NCBI GenBank assembly: GCA_029778535.1
Contig: JAKOQB010000187.1
Coordinates: 178,981 to 242,980 of the forward strand
Length of the DNA: 64,000 nt
Origin: Pseudomonadota bacterium
GTDB lineage: Bacteria; Pseudomonadota; Gammaproteobacteria; Burkholderiales; Burkholderiaceae_F
Direction of reading: 5' to 3'
Positions 24,844-34,300 of the stretch are shown in pieces; within the stretch, counting starts at the first letter, position 1; every line of letters starts with the position of its first letter. The position numbers and the translations under genes were made by a program. Below the pieces are notes generated by a model. That model worked only from the letters and a program-made list of their open reading frames with translations, was not told where the DNA came from and did no database searches.

Positions 24844-25667
24844 TCGTTCGGCGGCGCGGCTTCTTCGCCTGCGCCCTGATGGCGGCGGCACTGCTCCTGC
24901 GCGGCCCGGTGGCCGCGCAGGACAAGTTCATCGTCGCTGCGTCGACCACGTCGACCGAGCAATCGGGGCTGTTCTCCCACCTGCTGCCCGCGTTCAAGCG
25001 CGCGACCGGCATCGAAGTGCGCGTGGTCGCGGTCGGCACCGGACAGGCGCTCGACATCGGGCGCCGCGGCGATGCCGACGTGGTGTTCGTGCACGACACG
25101 GCGGCCGAGGAGAGATTCGTCGCCGAAGGCCACTCGGTCAGGCGCTTTCCGGTCATGTACAACGACTTCGTGCTGATCGGGCCGAAATCGGACCCGGCCG
25201 GCGTGCGCGGCCACGACATCGCCGCGGCGCTCGGGAAGCTCGCCGCGCGCGGCGCCGAATTCATCTCGCGCGGTGACCGCAGCGGAACGCACGCGGCTGA
25301 ACTGCGCTTCTGGCGGTTCGCGGGCGTCGATCCCGCGGCGGGCAGGATCGCCGGCTACCAGCCGTGCGGCTGCGGTATGGGACCGGCGCTGAACATCGCG
25401 TCGTCGAAGAACGCCTATGTGCTGTCGGACCGCGGCACGTGGCTGTCGTTCGGCAATCGCGGCGATCTGGCGATCCTGGTCGAGGGCGACAGGCGCATGT
25501 TCAACCAGTACGGCGTGATGGTGGTCAATCCGGCCCGGCATCCGAACGTCAAGCAGGTGCTTGCGCAGCAGTTCGTCGACTGGCTGATCTCCCCGCGGGG
25601 CCAGGCGACGATCGCCAGCTTCCGGATCGGCGGCGAGCAGCTCTTCTTCCCGAACGCGCATCAGTAG
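24834..25667 (+). CDS. tupA: Tungstate-binding periplasmic protein
   Basis: The 277-residue protein has a signal peptide (residues 1-28, FFACALMAAALLLRGPVAAQ) and begins its mature part with VAASTTSTEQSG, the TTTS-like anion-binding loop of TupA proteins (first Thr replaced by Ser). FISRGDRSGTHAAE supplies the second part of the oxyanion site. The C-terminal YGVMVVNPARHP and LISPRGQATIASFRIGGEQL also match the family. It gives the transporter its selectivity, expected to favour tungstate over molybdate. Its presence, with no molybdate-type modABC in the window, supports a tungsten-dependent enzyme nearby, though it does not prove it. Confidence 0.9.
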   Translation: MGVIVRRRGFFACALMAAALLLRGPVAAQDKFIVAASTTSTEQSGLFSHLLPAFKRATGIEVRVVAVGTGQALDIGRRGDADVVFVHDTAAEERFVAEGHSVRRFPVMYNDFVLIGPKSDPAGVRGHDIAAALGKLAARGAEFISRGDRSGTHAAELRFWRFAGVDPAAGRIAGYQPCGCGMGPALNIASSKNAYVLSDRGTWLSFGNRGDLAILVEGDRRMFNQYGVMVVNPARHPNVKQVLAQQFVDWLISPRGQATIASFRIGGEQLFFPNAHQ

Positions 25668-25696
25668 CACGGCGCGGTTTCGACTACGCTCGCGCA

Positions 25697-26815
25697 ATGC
25701 GAGCGCGCGGCGTGCATCTGCAATACCGGTTCCAGCCCGGCGGTCAGCGCGGCGCAGAGGTCGAGAATCCGCTGTTCGACCTGCTGTCCGCGGTGCGCGA
25801 GCACGGATCGATTCAGAATGCGGCGCGCGCGCTGGGTGCCTCGTACCGCCACGTGTGGGGGGAACTGAAGCGCTGGGAACAGGCGCTCGGCGAGCGCGTC
25901 GTCACCTGGACGCAGGGCCAGCCGGCACGGTTGACGCCGTTCGCGCACCGGCTGCTGTGGGCCGAAGCTCGCGCCCGGGCGCGCGTGGCGCCGCACATCG
26001 AGGCGCTGCGCGCCGAACTGGAGCGCGTGCTCGCCGAGGCGCTCGACGGCACGCAGCAGGTGCTGACGGTGTCCGCCAGCCACGACCTCGCGCTGCCGCT
26101 GCTGCGCGAGCGCGCGAGCAGCGCGCACCGGCTGCACATCGAGCTGAAGTTCGCCGGCAGCATCGACGCGCTGCACGCGCTGGCCGATGGCCGCTGCCTG
26201 GTGGCGGGCTTCCACGTGCCGCCGCTGGGTGACAGCGGCAACGTGTTCGCACGGCAATTGAAGCCGCTGCTCAAGCCCGGGCGCCACAAGCTGATCGGCT
26301 GCACGCGCCGCACGCAGGGTCTGATGGTCGCGGCGGGCAATCCGCTGCAGTTGCACGCGCTTCCCGACCTCGCCGGCGCCGGGGCGCGCTTCATCCACCG
26401 GCAGCGCGGCTCCGGCACGCGACTGCTGACCGAGTACCTGCTGGCGCAACGCGGCGCCGTGGGTGAACGCATCGCGGGACTTGCCACGGCGGTCGAGGAC
26501 AGCCATCTTGCGGTGGCGGCAGCGATCGCGAGCGGCGCGGCCGATGCCGGCGTCGGGATCGAGGCGGCCGCGCGCGAATATGGGCTCGACTTCGTGCCGC
26601 TGGTGCGGGAGGACTATTTCCTCGTCTGCCTGCGCGACGCGCTGCTCGAGCCCGCCGTCGTCAAACTGCGCGCGGCGCTGCGTGATCCGGCGTGGCAGCA
26701 GCGCGTGGCGGCCTTGCCCGGCTATGAAGTCGCGCACGCGGGCGAAGTCCTGTCGCTGACGCGCGCGCTGCCGTGGTGGCGCTACCGGACGCCGAAAGCG
26801 AAGCGGCGCGCTTGA
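25697..26815 (+). CDS. ModE-type HTH regulator with periplasmic-binding-like sensor domain
   Basis: The 372-residue protein has an N-terminal winged helix of the ModE/LysR kind (about residues 20-95, with FDLLSAVREHGSIQNAARAL and SYRHVWGELKRWE). It is followed by a type II periplasmic-binding-like domain (about 120-340, with RFIHRQRGSGTRLL), the PBP-like domain common next to molybdate and tungstate transporters. It lies 29 bases after tupA on the same strand. It is likely a tungstate- or molybdate-responsive regulator of the tup operon; ligand and targets are inferred from position. ATG at 25697 is used because the family alignment starts soon after. Confidence 0.83.
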   Translation: MRARGVHLQYRFQPGGQRGAEVENPLFDLLSAVREHGSIQNAARALGASYRHVWGELKRWEQALGERVVTWTQGQPARLTPFAHRLLWAEARARARVAPHIEALRAELERVLAEALDGTQQVLTVSASHDLALPLLRERASSAHRLHIELKFAGSIDALHALADGRCLVAGFHVPPLGDSGNVFARQLKPLLKPGRHKLIGCTRRTQGLMVAAGNPLQLHALPDLAGAGARFIHRQRGSGTRLLTEYLLAQRGAVGERIAGLATAVEDSHLAVAAAIASGAADAGVGIEAAAREYGLDFVPLVREDYFLVCLRDALLEPAVVKLRAALRDPAWQQRVAALPGYEVAHAGEVLSLTRALPWWRYRTPKAKRRA

Positions 26816-27162
26816 TCTGCGCCGCGCAAGTGGGCTCGCCCTCAGTGGCTCAGCCCGGCATCGGACCGGTCTCGGCATCATCATCCGCTGTGGTACCGTC
26901 GGCTGGCCGTAGCTCGAACTCGTTTTCACTCGGCTTGCCGTGTTCTTGTGCAGGGGTCGTGGTTGATCAGCGTGTGCACCGTCAAGGACGGAACGGTCGG
27001 CCGCGTCGGTCCGCCGGCGCGCGTGGTTTTGCCCGCAGGCAAGCGATCGTCCGCCGCGCCGCGGATCGGCCGCGCCCGGCATGTGCTCGACCTGCGGGTC
27101 GTCACGCGGCGTCGCCGACGCTGCGGTCCGAATCCGCCTTTCGATCCCGGCTCGGGGTAGCC
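26816..27162. other. 347-base region between the ModE-like gene and selA
   Basis: No supported gene. A 70-codon plus-strand frame from GTG 26948 to 27160 continues the frame of the upstream regulator past its TGA, but its residues are Arg-rich and match nothing I know. No T-run terminator or clear sigma70 pair is visible. Local base composition stays GC-rich with a TTTTCAC stretch near 26925. It may carry the selA promoter or an undetected small RNA. Confidence 0.4.
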
Positions 27163-28599
27163 ATGAGCCACTTGACTCTGCCCGGTCCGGGTGAGGCAAG
27201 CCGAAGCGAACCAGATGCCGCTTCGCTGGCGCGACTGCCCTCGATCGATCGCCTGCTCGGACGGCCGGCGCAGGCGCAGTTGATCTCCATCCACGGCCGC
27301 ACGCTCGTCAAGCGCGCCGCGCAGCAGGCGCTCGCCGCCGCGCGCGAGCGGCTGAAGGCGGGCGGCACGGCTCCGGCGGCCGAGCAGCTCGACCGCGACA
27401 TCGCCATCCGCGTCGCGCAACTTGTCGCGCCGCGGCTGCGGCCGGTGTTCAATCTGACCGGCACGGTGATCCACACCAACCTCGGCCGCGCGCTGCTCGC
27501 CGACGCAGCGATCGACGCGGTCGCGGCCGCGATGCGCGGCTACGCGGCGCTTGAATACGACGTCGACACCGGCGGGCGCGGCGACCGCGACGACCTCGTC
27601 GCGGGCCTGCTGTGCGAACTGACGGGCGCCGAGGCCGCGACCGTCGTCAACAACTGCGCCGCAGCGGTGCTGCTCACGCTCAAGGCGCTGGCGGCGAAGA
27701 AGGAGGTCGTGATCTCGCGCGGCGAACTGATCGAGATCGGCGGTGCCTTCCGCATGCCCGACATCATGAAGGCGGCCGGCAGCAAGCTGGTCGAGGTCGG
27801 CACCACCAACCGCACGCACGCGCGCGACTTCGAAGCGGCGCTCGGCGAGAAGACCGGCCTCGTCTTCAAGGCGCACACGTCGAACTACGCGGTGACCGGT
27901 TTCACGGCGTCCGTCGACGAAAGTGAACTGGCGCGCCTCGCGCACGCGCGCGGCGTGCCGTTCGCGGTCGATCTCGGTTCCGGCGCGTTGGTCGATCTGG
28001 CGCAGTACGGCCTGCCGCGCGAGCCGCTGCCGCAGGACGCGCTCGCCGCGGGCGCCGATCTGGTGATGTTCTCCGGCGACAAGCTGCTCGGCGGGCCGCA
28101 GGCCGGCATCATCACCGGCCGCGCCGATCTGGTCGCCAGGATCAAGCGCGATCCGCTGAAGCGCGCGCTGCGCGTGTCGAAGCTGACGCTCGCCGCGCTC
28201 GAAGCCACGCTGCGCATCTACGCGTCCGCGCACCGGCTGCCCGAACGCCTGCCGACGCTCGCGCTGCTTACGCGGTCGCGCGACGACATCCGCGCCACGT
28301 GCGCGCGGTTGCAGCCGGCGCTGGCCCAATTCGCCGGCGACGCGTTCGATGTGCGCGTCGCCGATTGTGCGAGCCAGATCGGCAGCGGCGCGCAGCCGAT
28401 CGAGCGGCTGCCGTCGGCCGCGCTCGCGATCGCGCCGAAGGGCCGGTCGCGCGGCCGCGTGCTCGAAGCGCTCGAAGCGCGGCTGCGCGCGCTGCCCGTG
28501 CCGGTGGTCGGCCGCACCAGCGACGGCGCGCTGTGGCTCGACTGCCGCTGCCTGCTGCCGGGTGATGAGGCGGCGTTCCGCGGAAACCTTGCATGCTGA
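27163..28599 (+). CDS. selA: L-seryl-tRNA(Sec) selenium transferase
   Basis: SelA converts seryl-tRNA(Sec) to selenocysteinyl-tRNA(Sec) using selenophosphate. The 478-residue PLP enzyme shows the SelA N-terminal segment [11 protein letters not shown], the [19 protein letters not shown] block, [16 protein letters not shown] and the PLP-lysine motif [16 protein letters not shown]; length is normal. ATG at 27163 is used. Its 3' end overlaps selB by 7 bases. With selB and tRNA-Sec it forms a complete selA-selB-selC block next to the formate dehydrogenase/metal island; selD is not in the window. Confidence 0.96.
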   Translation: MSHLTLPGPGEASRSEPDAASLARLPSIDRLLGRPAQAQLISIHGRTLVKRAAQQALAAARERLKAGGTAPAAEQLDRDIAIRVAQLVAPRLRPVFNLTGTVIHTNLGRALLADAAIDAVAAAMRGYAALEYDVDTGGRGDRDDLVAGLLCELTGAEAATVVNNCAAAVLLTLKALAAKKEVVISRGELIEIGGAFRMPDIMKAAGSKLVEVGTTNRTHARDFEAALGEKTGLVFKAHTSNYAVTGFTASVDESELARLAHARGVPFAVDLGSGALVDLAQYGLPREPLPQDALAAGADLVMFSGDKLLGGPQAGIITGRADLVARIKRDPLKRALRVSKLTLAALEATLRIYASAHRLPERLPTLALLTRSRDDIRATCARLQPALAQFAGDAFDVRVADCASQIGSGAQPIERLPSAALAIAPKGRSRGRVLEALEARLRALPVPVVGRTSDGALWLDCRCLLPGDEAAFRGNLAC

Positions 28600-30500
28600 T
28601 CGGCACCGCCGGCCACATCGACCACGGCAAGACATCGCTGATCCGGCGGCTGACCGGACGCAACACCGACCGCCTGCCGGAGGAGATAAGGCGCGGCATC
28701 TCGATCGAGCTCGGCTATGCGTACGTACCGGTCGGCGACGACGTGCTCGGCTTCGTCGACGTGCCGGGCCACGAGAAATTCGTGCACACGATGGTCGCCG
28801 GCGCGACCGGCATCGACTTCGCGCTGCTGGTCGTCGCGGCCGACGACGGCGCGATGCCGCAGACCGAAGAACACCTTGACATCCTGCGCCTGCTCGGCAT
28901 CGGCGACGGCGCGATCGCGCTGACCAAGATTGACGCGGTCGATGCCGCGCGCGTCGGCGAAGTGCAGGCGCAACTGGCGCGCTGGCTGGCCGGCAGCGCG
29001 CAGTCCGCGTGGCCCGTCTTTCCGCTGTCGTCGCTGTCCGGTGACGGCGTCGCCGCGCTCGATGCGTACCTGCGCGCGCGCGCCACACGGCAGCGCGCGC
29101 GCGCCGCTGAGGGGCACTTTCGCCTCGCAATCGACCGCGTGTTCACGCTCGCCGGCATCGGCACCATCGTCACCGGCTGCGCGCACGCGGGGCAGATCCG
29201 CGTCGGCGACGAAGTGCGGCTGCAGCCCGGCGGCCGCACCGCGCGCGTGCGCTCGATCCATGCGCAGGACCGCGCGTCCGCGATTGGCCGCGCGGGCCAG
29301 CGTTGCGCGCTGAATCTGGCCGGCATCGGCAAGGACGAGGTCGCGCGCGGCGAATGGGTGCAGGCCGCATCGCTCGCCAACGCGACAGCGCGCTTCGACG
29401 CGACGCTGCGGCTGTCGTCGCGCGAAGCCAGGGTGCTGCCCGCGTGGGCGCCCGTGCACTTGCATCACGGCACGCGCGACGTGCTGGCGCGCGTCGCGGT
29501 GCTTGATGCCGAGCGCATCGAACCCGGCGCCGAGCGTCTGGTGTCGATCGCGCCGCAGGCGCCGCTCGCGGCGTGCCGCGGCGACCGCTTCGTCCTGCGC
29601 GATGCCAGTGCGCGCCGCACGCTCGGCGGCGGGGTCGTGCTCGACATCGCGCCGCCGGCGCGCGGCAAGCGCCGGCTGGAGCGGCTGGCGCTGCTGGGCG
29701 CGCTGCGCGACACAGCACCGCGCGATGCGCTCGCCGCCTGGCTCGCCGCCGAGCCGGTGCCGCTGGCGCGGCTGGCCGGCGGGTGGAACCTGCGCGAACC
29801 CGACCTCGAAGCGATGCTGCGTGACGTCGATGCGCGGGTCGCTGCCGGCACTGCGTTTGCACGCACGCGCTGGAACGCGCTGCGATCGGCCGCGCTCGCC
29901 GCGGTCGAGGCGACCCATCAGCGCGAGCCCGAAATGCCTGGCCTGGAGCAGAACCGCCTGCGGCGCATGGTCGCACCGGCGCTCGCCGCCGATGCGTTCG
30001 CCGAACTGGTCGACGAACTGCTGTGCGAAGGCAGGCTGGTCCGCCGCGGCGCGTTCGTCGCGCTGCCGGCGCACAAGGCCGAGCTCGGCAAGGAGGAGCG
30101 TGTGCGCTGGGAGCGCATCAAGCCGCTGCTGATGAACGAGCGCTTCAATCCGCCGCGCGTGCGCGACCTCGCGCGCGCCACCGCGATCGCGGAGATCGAA
30201 GCGCGCGGCCTGCTGCGGCGGGTAGCGCGCATCGGCGAGGTCACTTTGGTCGCGCCCGATCACTTCTTCCTGACCGACGCGGTACGCGAGATGGCCGACG
30301 TCGCCGGCGAGCTGATGGCGAGCCACGGCGCGGCGCGCGCGGCCGAGTTCCGCGACCGCATCGGCACCGGCCGCAAGGTGGCGATCCAGATCCTCGAATT
30401 TTTCGACCGCGTCGGCTACACGCGCCGCGTGCGCGACGATCACGTGCCGCGCCGGGATAATCCGTGGCGCGCGCAGCAGACTGAAGGAAGAGTCCCGTGA
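28593..30500 (+). CDS. selB: Selenocysteine-specific translation elongation factor
   Basis: SelB carries Sec-tRNA to the ribosome at UGA codons marked by a SECIS hairpin. The 635-residue protein starts [20 protein letters not shown] with G motifs [18 protein letters not shown] and [11 protein letters not shown]-Tu-like domains follow (to about residue 350), then C-terminal winged-helix repeats that bind SECIS RNA (about 370-630, ending in [19 protein letters not shown]). Its start overlaps selA by 7 bases, and its final 15 bases, including the TGA, are the 5' end of tRNA-Sec. Confidence 0.96.
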   Translation: MLIGTAGHIDHGKTSLIRRLTGRNTDRLPEEIRRGISIELGYAYVPVGDDVLGFVDVPGHEKFVHTMVAGATGIDFALLVVAADDGAMPQTEEHLDILRLLGIGDGAIALTKIDAVDAARVGEVQAQLARWLAGSAQSAWPVFPLSSLSGDGVAALDAYLRARATRQRARAAEGHFRLAIDRVFTLAGIGTIVTGCAHAGQIRVGDEVRLQPGGRTARVRSIHAQDRASAIGRAGQRCALNLAGIGKDEVARGEWVQAASLANATARFDATLRLSSREARVLPAWAPVHLHHGTRDVLARVAVLDAERIEPGAERLVSIAPQAPLAACRGDRFVLRDASARRTLGGGVVLDIAPPARGKRRLERLALLGALRDTAPRDALAAWLAAEPVPLARLAGGWNLREPDLEAMLRDVDARVAAGTAFARTRWNALRSAALAAVEATHQREPEMPGLEQNRLRRMVAPALAADAFAELVDELLCEGRLVRRGAFVALPAHKAELGKEERVRWERIKPLLMNERFNPPRVRDLARATAIAEIEARGLLRRVARIGEVTLVAPDHFFLTDAVREMADVAGELMASHGAARAAEFRDRIGTGRKVAIQILEFFDRVGYTRRVRDDHVPRRDNPWRAQQTEGRVP

Positions 30501-30581
30501 CCCGGTGGTCCGGCCAGACTTCAAATCTGGTAGGGGTTGCCAGCAATCCCTGGTGGGTTCGACTCCCATACTCTTCCGCCA
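30486..30581 (+). tRNA. selC: tRNA-Sec (UCA anticodon)
   Basis: The sequence folds as tRNA-Sec: the extended acceptor GGAAGAGT pairs with ACTCTTCC, followed by GCCA. The anticodon arm is CCAGA-CTTCAAA-TCTGG with anticodon TCA. A long variable arm (around 30531-30553) and a T arm GGGTTCGACTCCC follow. At 96 bases it has the size expected of this unusual tRNA. CCA is encoded. The first 15 bases coincide with the last codons and stop of selB. Confidence 0.96.
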
Positions 30582-30681
30582 CGGGCTTCGCTCGCGGCGC
30601 AGCCGCACGGTGAAGCACGAGGGGACTCGACCGTCCGCCGTCGGACCACCATTGCGCGCCTGAAGTGCGGGCGCGCGGCTT

Positions 30682-31053
30682 TCAGATGGCCGACAGCGTC
30701 GCGGTCAGCACCGGCATCCTCACCGCACCGAGCACGCCGTCGATCGACAGCTCCGACACCGACGCCGACACCTGCAGCCCGAAGCGGCGCAGCGAATCGA
30801 GGACCCGCATCAGCTCGCCGTGCGCGGCGGTCGACTCATCGGGCTCCTCCGCGTCGAGCGCCTGGCCGAGCGCGCGCTCCAGATCGTCGGCCAGCGCCAG
30901 CCGGGAATCCGTTCCGTCCTCGAAGGCAAGGTGGATCAGCCGCGCTTCCTGCGCCATTTGCGCCAGCACTTCGGCCTGCTGGCAGGTCGCGAGCACGCCC
31001 AGCGAGCGCGGTTCGAGTTCGCTCAGTTCGGCGGCGAGATCGGTGCATTGCAT
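30682..31053 (-). CDS. Hypothetical protein, 123 residues
   Basis: I do not recognise this protein. It is acidic (many Asp/Glu in the first 80 residues), mostly helical by composition (EVLAQMAQEARLIHLAFEDG and a run of Leu/Ala/Glu), and has no signal or membrane segment. Codon use is high-GC like its neighbours and the ATG at 31053 is a normal start, so it is probably a real cytoplasmic protein. It stands alone between tRNA-Sec (convergent) and the DUF2905 gene. Confidence 0.6.
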   Translation of the reverse strand: MQCTDLAAELSELEPRSLGVLATCQQAEVLAQMAQEARLIHLAFEDGTDSRLALADDLERALGQALDAEEPDESTAAHGELMRVLDSLRRFGLQVSASVSELSIDGVLGAVRMPVLTATLSAI

Positions 31054-31177
31054 GGCGTTCCGGCGGCGGGTTCGGCTGGCATCGAACCCTAGAGGATCGC
31101 GCGCCCGCGGGCCACGACTATTCGAGCAAAGTTTGACCGCCAGGAAAAAAGCTTGATCGAGCGCAAACCGGCCTCCC

Positions 31178-31378
31178 TCACTTGCGCAGGAACCAGATCG
31201 CGATCGACAGCACGATCGAGACGATCAGCCCGGTCGTCAGCGGGAAATAGAAGCTGAAGTTGTCCCGCTGCACGAAGATGTCGCCCGGCAGCCGTCCCCA
31301 CGGAATGCGGCCGAGCCAAGGCCACGCCAGCCCGATTGCGAGCAGCGCCAGCCCGAGCACGATCAGCAGCCGGTTCAT
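31178..31378 (-). CDS. DUF2905 family small membrane protein
   Basis: The 66-residue protein has two membrane segments (LLIVLGLALLAIGLAWPWLG and PLTTGLIVSIVLSIAIWFL) separated by the conserved GRLPGDIFVQRDNFSFYFP loop, the hallmark of DUF2905. Function unknown. It follows the indolepyruvate oxidoreductase gene by 19 bases on the same strand and may be cotranscribed. A near-palindrome GCTCGATCAAGC followed by six T residues (minus strand, about 31144-31163) downstream could be a weak terminator. Confidence 0.85.
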   Translation of the reverse strand: MNRLLIVLGLALLAIGLAWPWLGRIPWGRLPGDIFVQRDNFSFYFPLTTGLIVSIVLSIAIWFLRK

Positions 31379-31397
31379 GCGTCACCGTCACCGCCAA

Positions 31398-34300
31398 CTA
31401 CGCTGCCTTGACCGGCATCGGGATCACCTGTGCGCGGCCCTGGCCGCGGAACTGCGCCAGCAGTCCTGCCCATTTGGCACGCGCGGCCTTGAGACTCGCG
31501 TCCTTCACGTGCCCGAAGCCGCGGATTTCCTCCGGCACGCCGGCCAGTTGGATCGCTACCGCATGGTTGTCGGCGGCGAGTTTGCCGAGCAGCTCGTCGA
31601 TCAACTGCTCGTACTCGCCGATCAGCGCGCGCTCGGCGCGGCGTTCGGCCGTTCGGCCGAAGAAGTCGAACGCGGTGCCGCGCAGAAACTTCAGTCGCGC
31701 CAGCAGCGTGAACGCGGTCATCATCCACGGCCCGAACCGCGTCTTGCGGACCTGGCCGGTCGCCGGATCGGGCTTTGCCAGCAGCGGCGGCGCGAGGTGG
31801 AAGTTCAGCTTGTAGTCGCCGTCGAACTGCGCTGCGATCTTCGCGCGGAACGCCGGGTTGGCGTGCAAGCGCGCGACCTCGTATTCGTCCTTGTACGCGA
31901 GCAGCTTGAAGTAGTTGCGCGCGACCGCTTCGGCCAGCTTCGTCGCGCCGTTGAGGCGGTCCGACTCCACCTTGCGCACGCGCTCGACCAGGTCCGCGTA
32001 GCGGTGCGCATAGGCGGCGTTCTGGTAGCCGGTCAGGAACTCGGCGCGCCTGGCGACGATCTCCGCCAGCGTCGAGGCGGGGCGCTTCAGCTCGATCACC
32101 TGCGCAGGGAAAGCCGCCTTTTTCACCGCGTCAAGGTCGTGCGCGGCCGCGCGGCCCCATTCGAACGCGCGCTTGTTGGCGTCGATCGCCACGCCGTTCA
32201 GTTCGATCGCGCGCAGCAGCGTTTCATATCGCAGCGGCACCCAGCCCTTCTGCCACGCGCAGCCGAGCACGAACGGGTTGGTGTAGATCGCGTCGCCCAT
32301 CAGCGCGGTGGTGAGCGCGTTGGCGTCGACGAACGCGCAGTTGGCGTCGTTGCCCACCGCGTCGCGCAGTTGCTGCGTCATCGTGCCGCCGGCAAACTGC
32401 CAGTCCGGGTTACGGACGAAATCCGCCGTCGGCGACTCGGAGGAGTTCACCACCGCGCGCGTGCGCCCGGCGTGGATCTTCGCCAGGGCCTCGTTGCTGG
32501 TCGACACGATCAGGTCGCAACCGAGCAGCAGATCCGCCTCGCCCATCGCGATGCGCGTGGCGTACAGATCCTCCGGCTTCGGCGCGATCTGCACGTGCGA
32601 GAACACCGCGCCGCCCTTCTGCGCCAGCCCTGCCATATCGAGGACCGACAGGCCCTTGCCTTCGAGGTGCGCGGCCATCCCAAGCAACTGGCCGATCGTG
32701 ACCACGCCGGTGCCGCCCACGCCGGTGATCACCACGCCGTAGTTGCGCCCGTGCGGCAGTTCGGGCACGGTTGGCGCCGGCAGTGAAGGCAGCGGCGCGC
32801 CCGACGCGGCCTTGCCCTTGCGCAACTGGCCGCCTTCGACGGTGACGAAGCTCGGGCAGAAGCCCTTCAGGCACGAAAAATCCTTGTTGCAGCTAGACTG
32901 GTTGATCGTGCGCTTGCGGCCGAACTCGGTCTCCAGCGGCTCGACGCTCAGGCAGTTGGACTGCACGCTGCAGTCGCCGCAGCCTTCGCAGACAAGTTCA
33001 TTGATTACCACGCGCCGCGGCGGATCGGGAAACTCGTTGCGTTTGCGGCGCCGGCGCTTCTCCGACGCGCAGGTCTGGTCGTACACCAGCACCGACACGC
33101 CGCGATACTCGCGCAGCTCGCGCTGCACGCGGTCCAGTTCGTCGCGATGGTGCACCGTGACGCCGGGCGCGAGCCGCCATGCATCCTCGCTCGCGCCGCG
33201 CGCGTTCATCGCGCTGTGGTCGAGTTCGCGCTGCGCGTCGTACTTCTGCGGCTCGTCGGTGACGATCACGATCCTGCGCACGCCCTCGGCGTACATCTGC
33301 TGCGTGATCTGCGGCACCGTCAGCGAACCGTCGGTCGGCTGCCCGCCCGTCATCGCCACCGCATCGTTGAAGAGGATCTTGTAGGTGATCGGCACGTTGG
33401 CCGCGACCGCCGCGCGGATCGCGAGCGAGCCGGAGTGGAAGTACGTGCCGTCGCCGAGGTTGGCGAAGAGGTGCTTCTCGTTCGTGAACGGCGCCTGGCC
33501 GATCCACGGCGTGCCTTCGCCACCCATCTGGGTGAAGGTGGCCGTGTTGCGGTTCATCCACAGCGCCATGTAGTGGCAGCCGATGCCCGCCGCGGCGCGC
33601 GAGCCCTCGGGCACGCGCGTGGACGTGTTGTGCGGGCAGCCCGAGCAGAAGTACGGCGTGCGTTCCGTGACCACGCGCGGCTTGGCGAGCGCGCGTTCCT
33701 TGGCTTCGATGATCGCCAGACGCGCCTGCATGCGCGCGCGCACGTCGCGCGGAAGTTCCAGTTTCCCGATTCGGATCGCGATCGCCTTGGCGATGATCGC
33801 CGGCGAGAACTCGTAGTGCGCGGGCAGGATCCAGTCGCCGCGCGGCACCGACCACTCGCCGCCGTCGTGCTCGTCGAACTTGCCGATCACGCGCGGGATG
33901 CGCTTGCCCTTGCCGATCCAGTTGAAGAGTTCTTCCTTCACCTGGTACTCGATCATCTGGCGCTTTTCCTCGACGACCAGGATTTCCTCCAGCCCCTCGG
34001 CGAAAGCGCCGAGCGTCTGCGCCTCCAGCGGCCACACCATGCCGCACTTGAACAGCCGGATGCCGATGTCGCGGCAGGTCGCTTCGTCGAGCCCGAGGTC
34101 GAGCAGCGCCTGCCGTGTGTCGAGATACGCCTTGCCGCTGGCGACGATGCCGAAGCGCGCGCGCGGCGAATCGATCGCGGTGTAGTTCAGCTTGTTCGCG
34201 CGGCAGTACGCGAGCGCCGCGTACAGCTTGTAGTCGAGCAGCCGCGCCTCCATCGCGAGCGGCGTGTCGGGCCAGCGGATGTTGAGCCCCTCCGCCGGCA

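Noticed and set aside
26813..27160. UGA readthrough (selenocysteine) extension of the ModE-like regulator
   Set aside because: The protein already has its full family length at the UGA, the extension is Arg-rich with no recognised domain, and no clear SECIS hairpin follows.
31144..31163. Intrinsic terminator after DUF2905
   Set aside because: The six T residues are real but the preceding palindrome is short and imperfect; mentioned only as possible.
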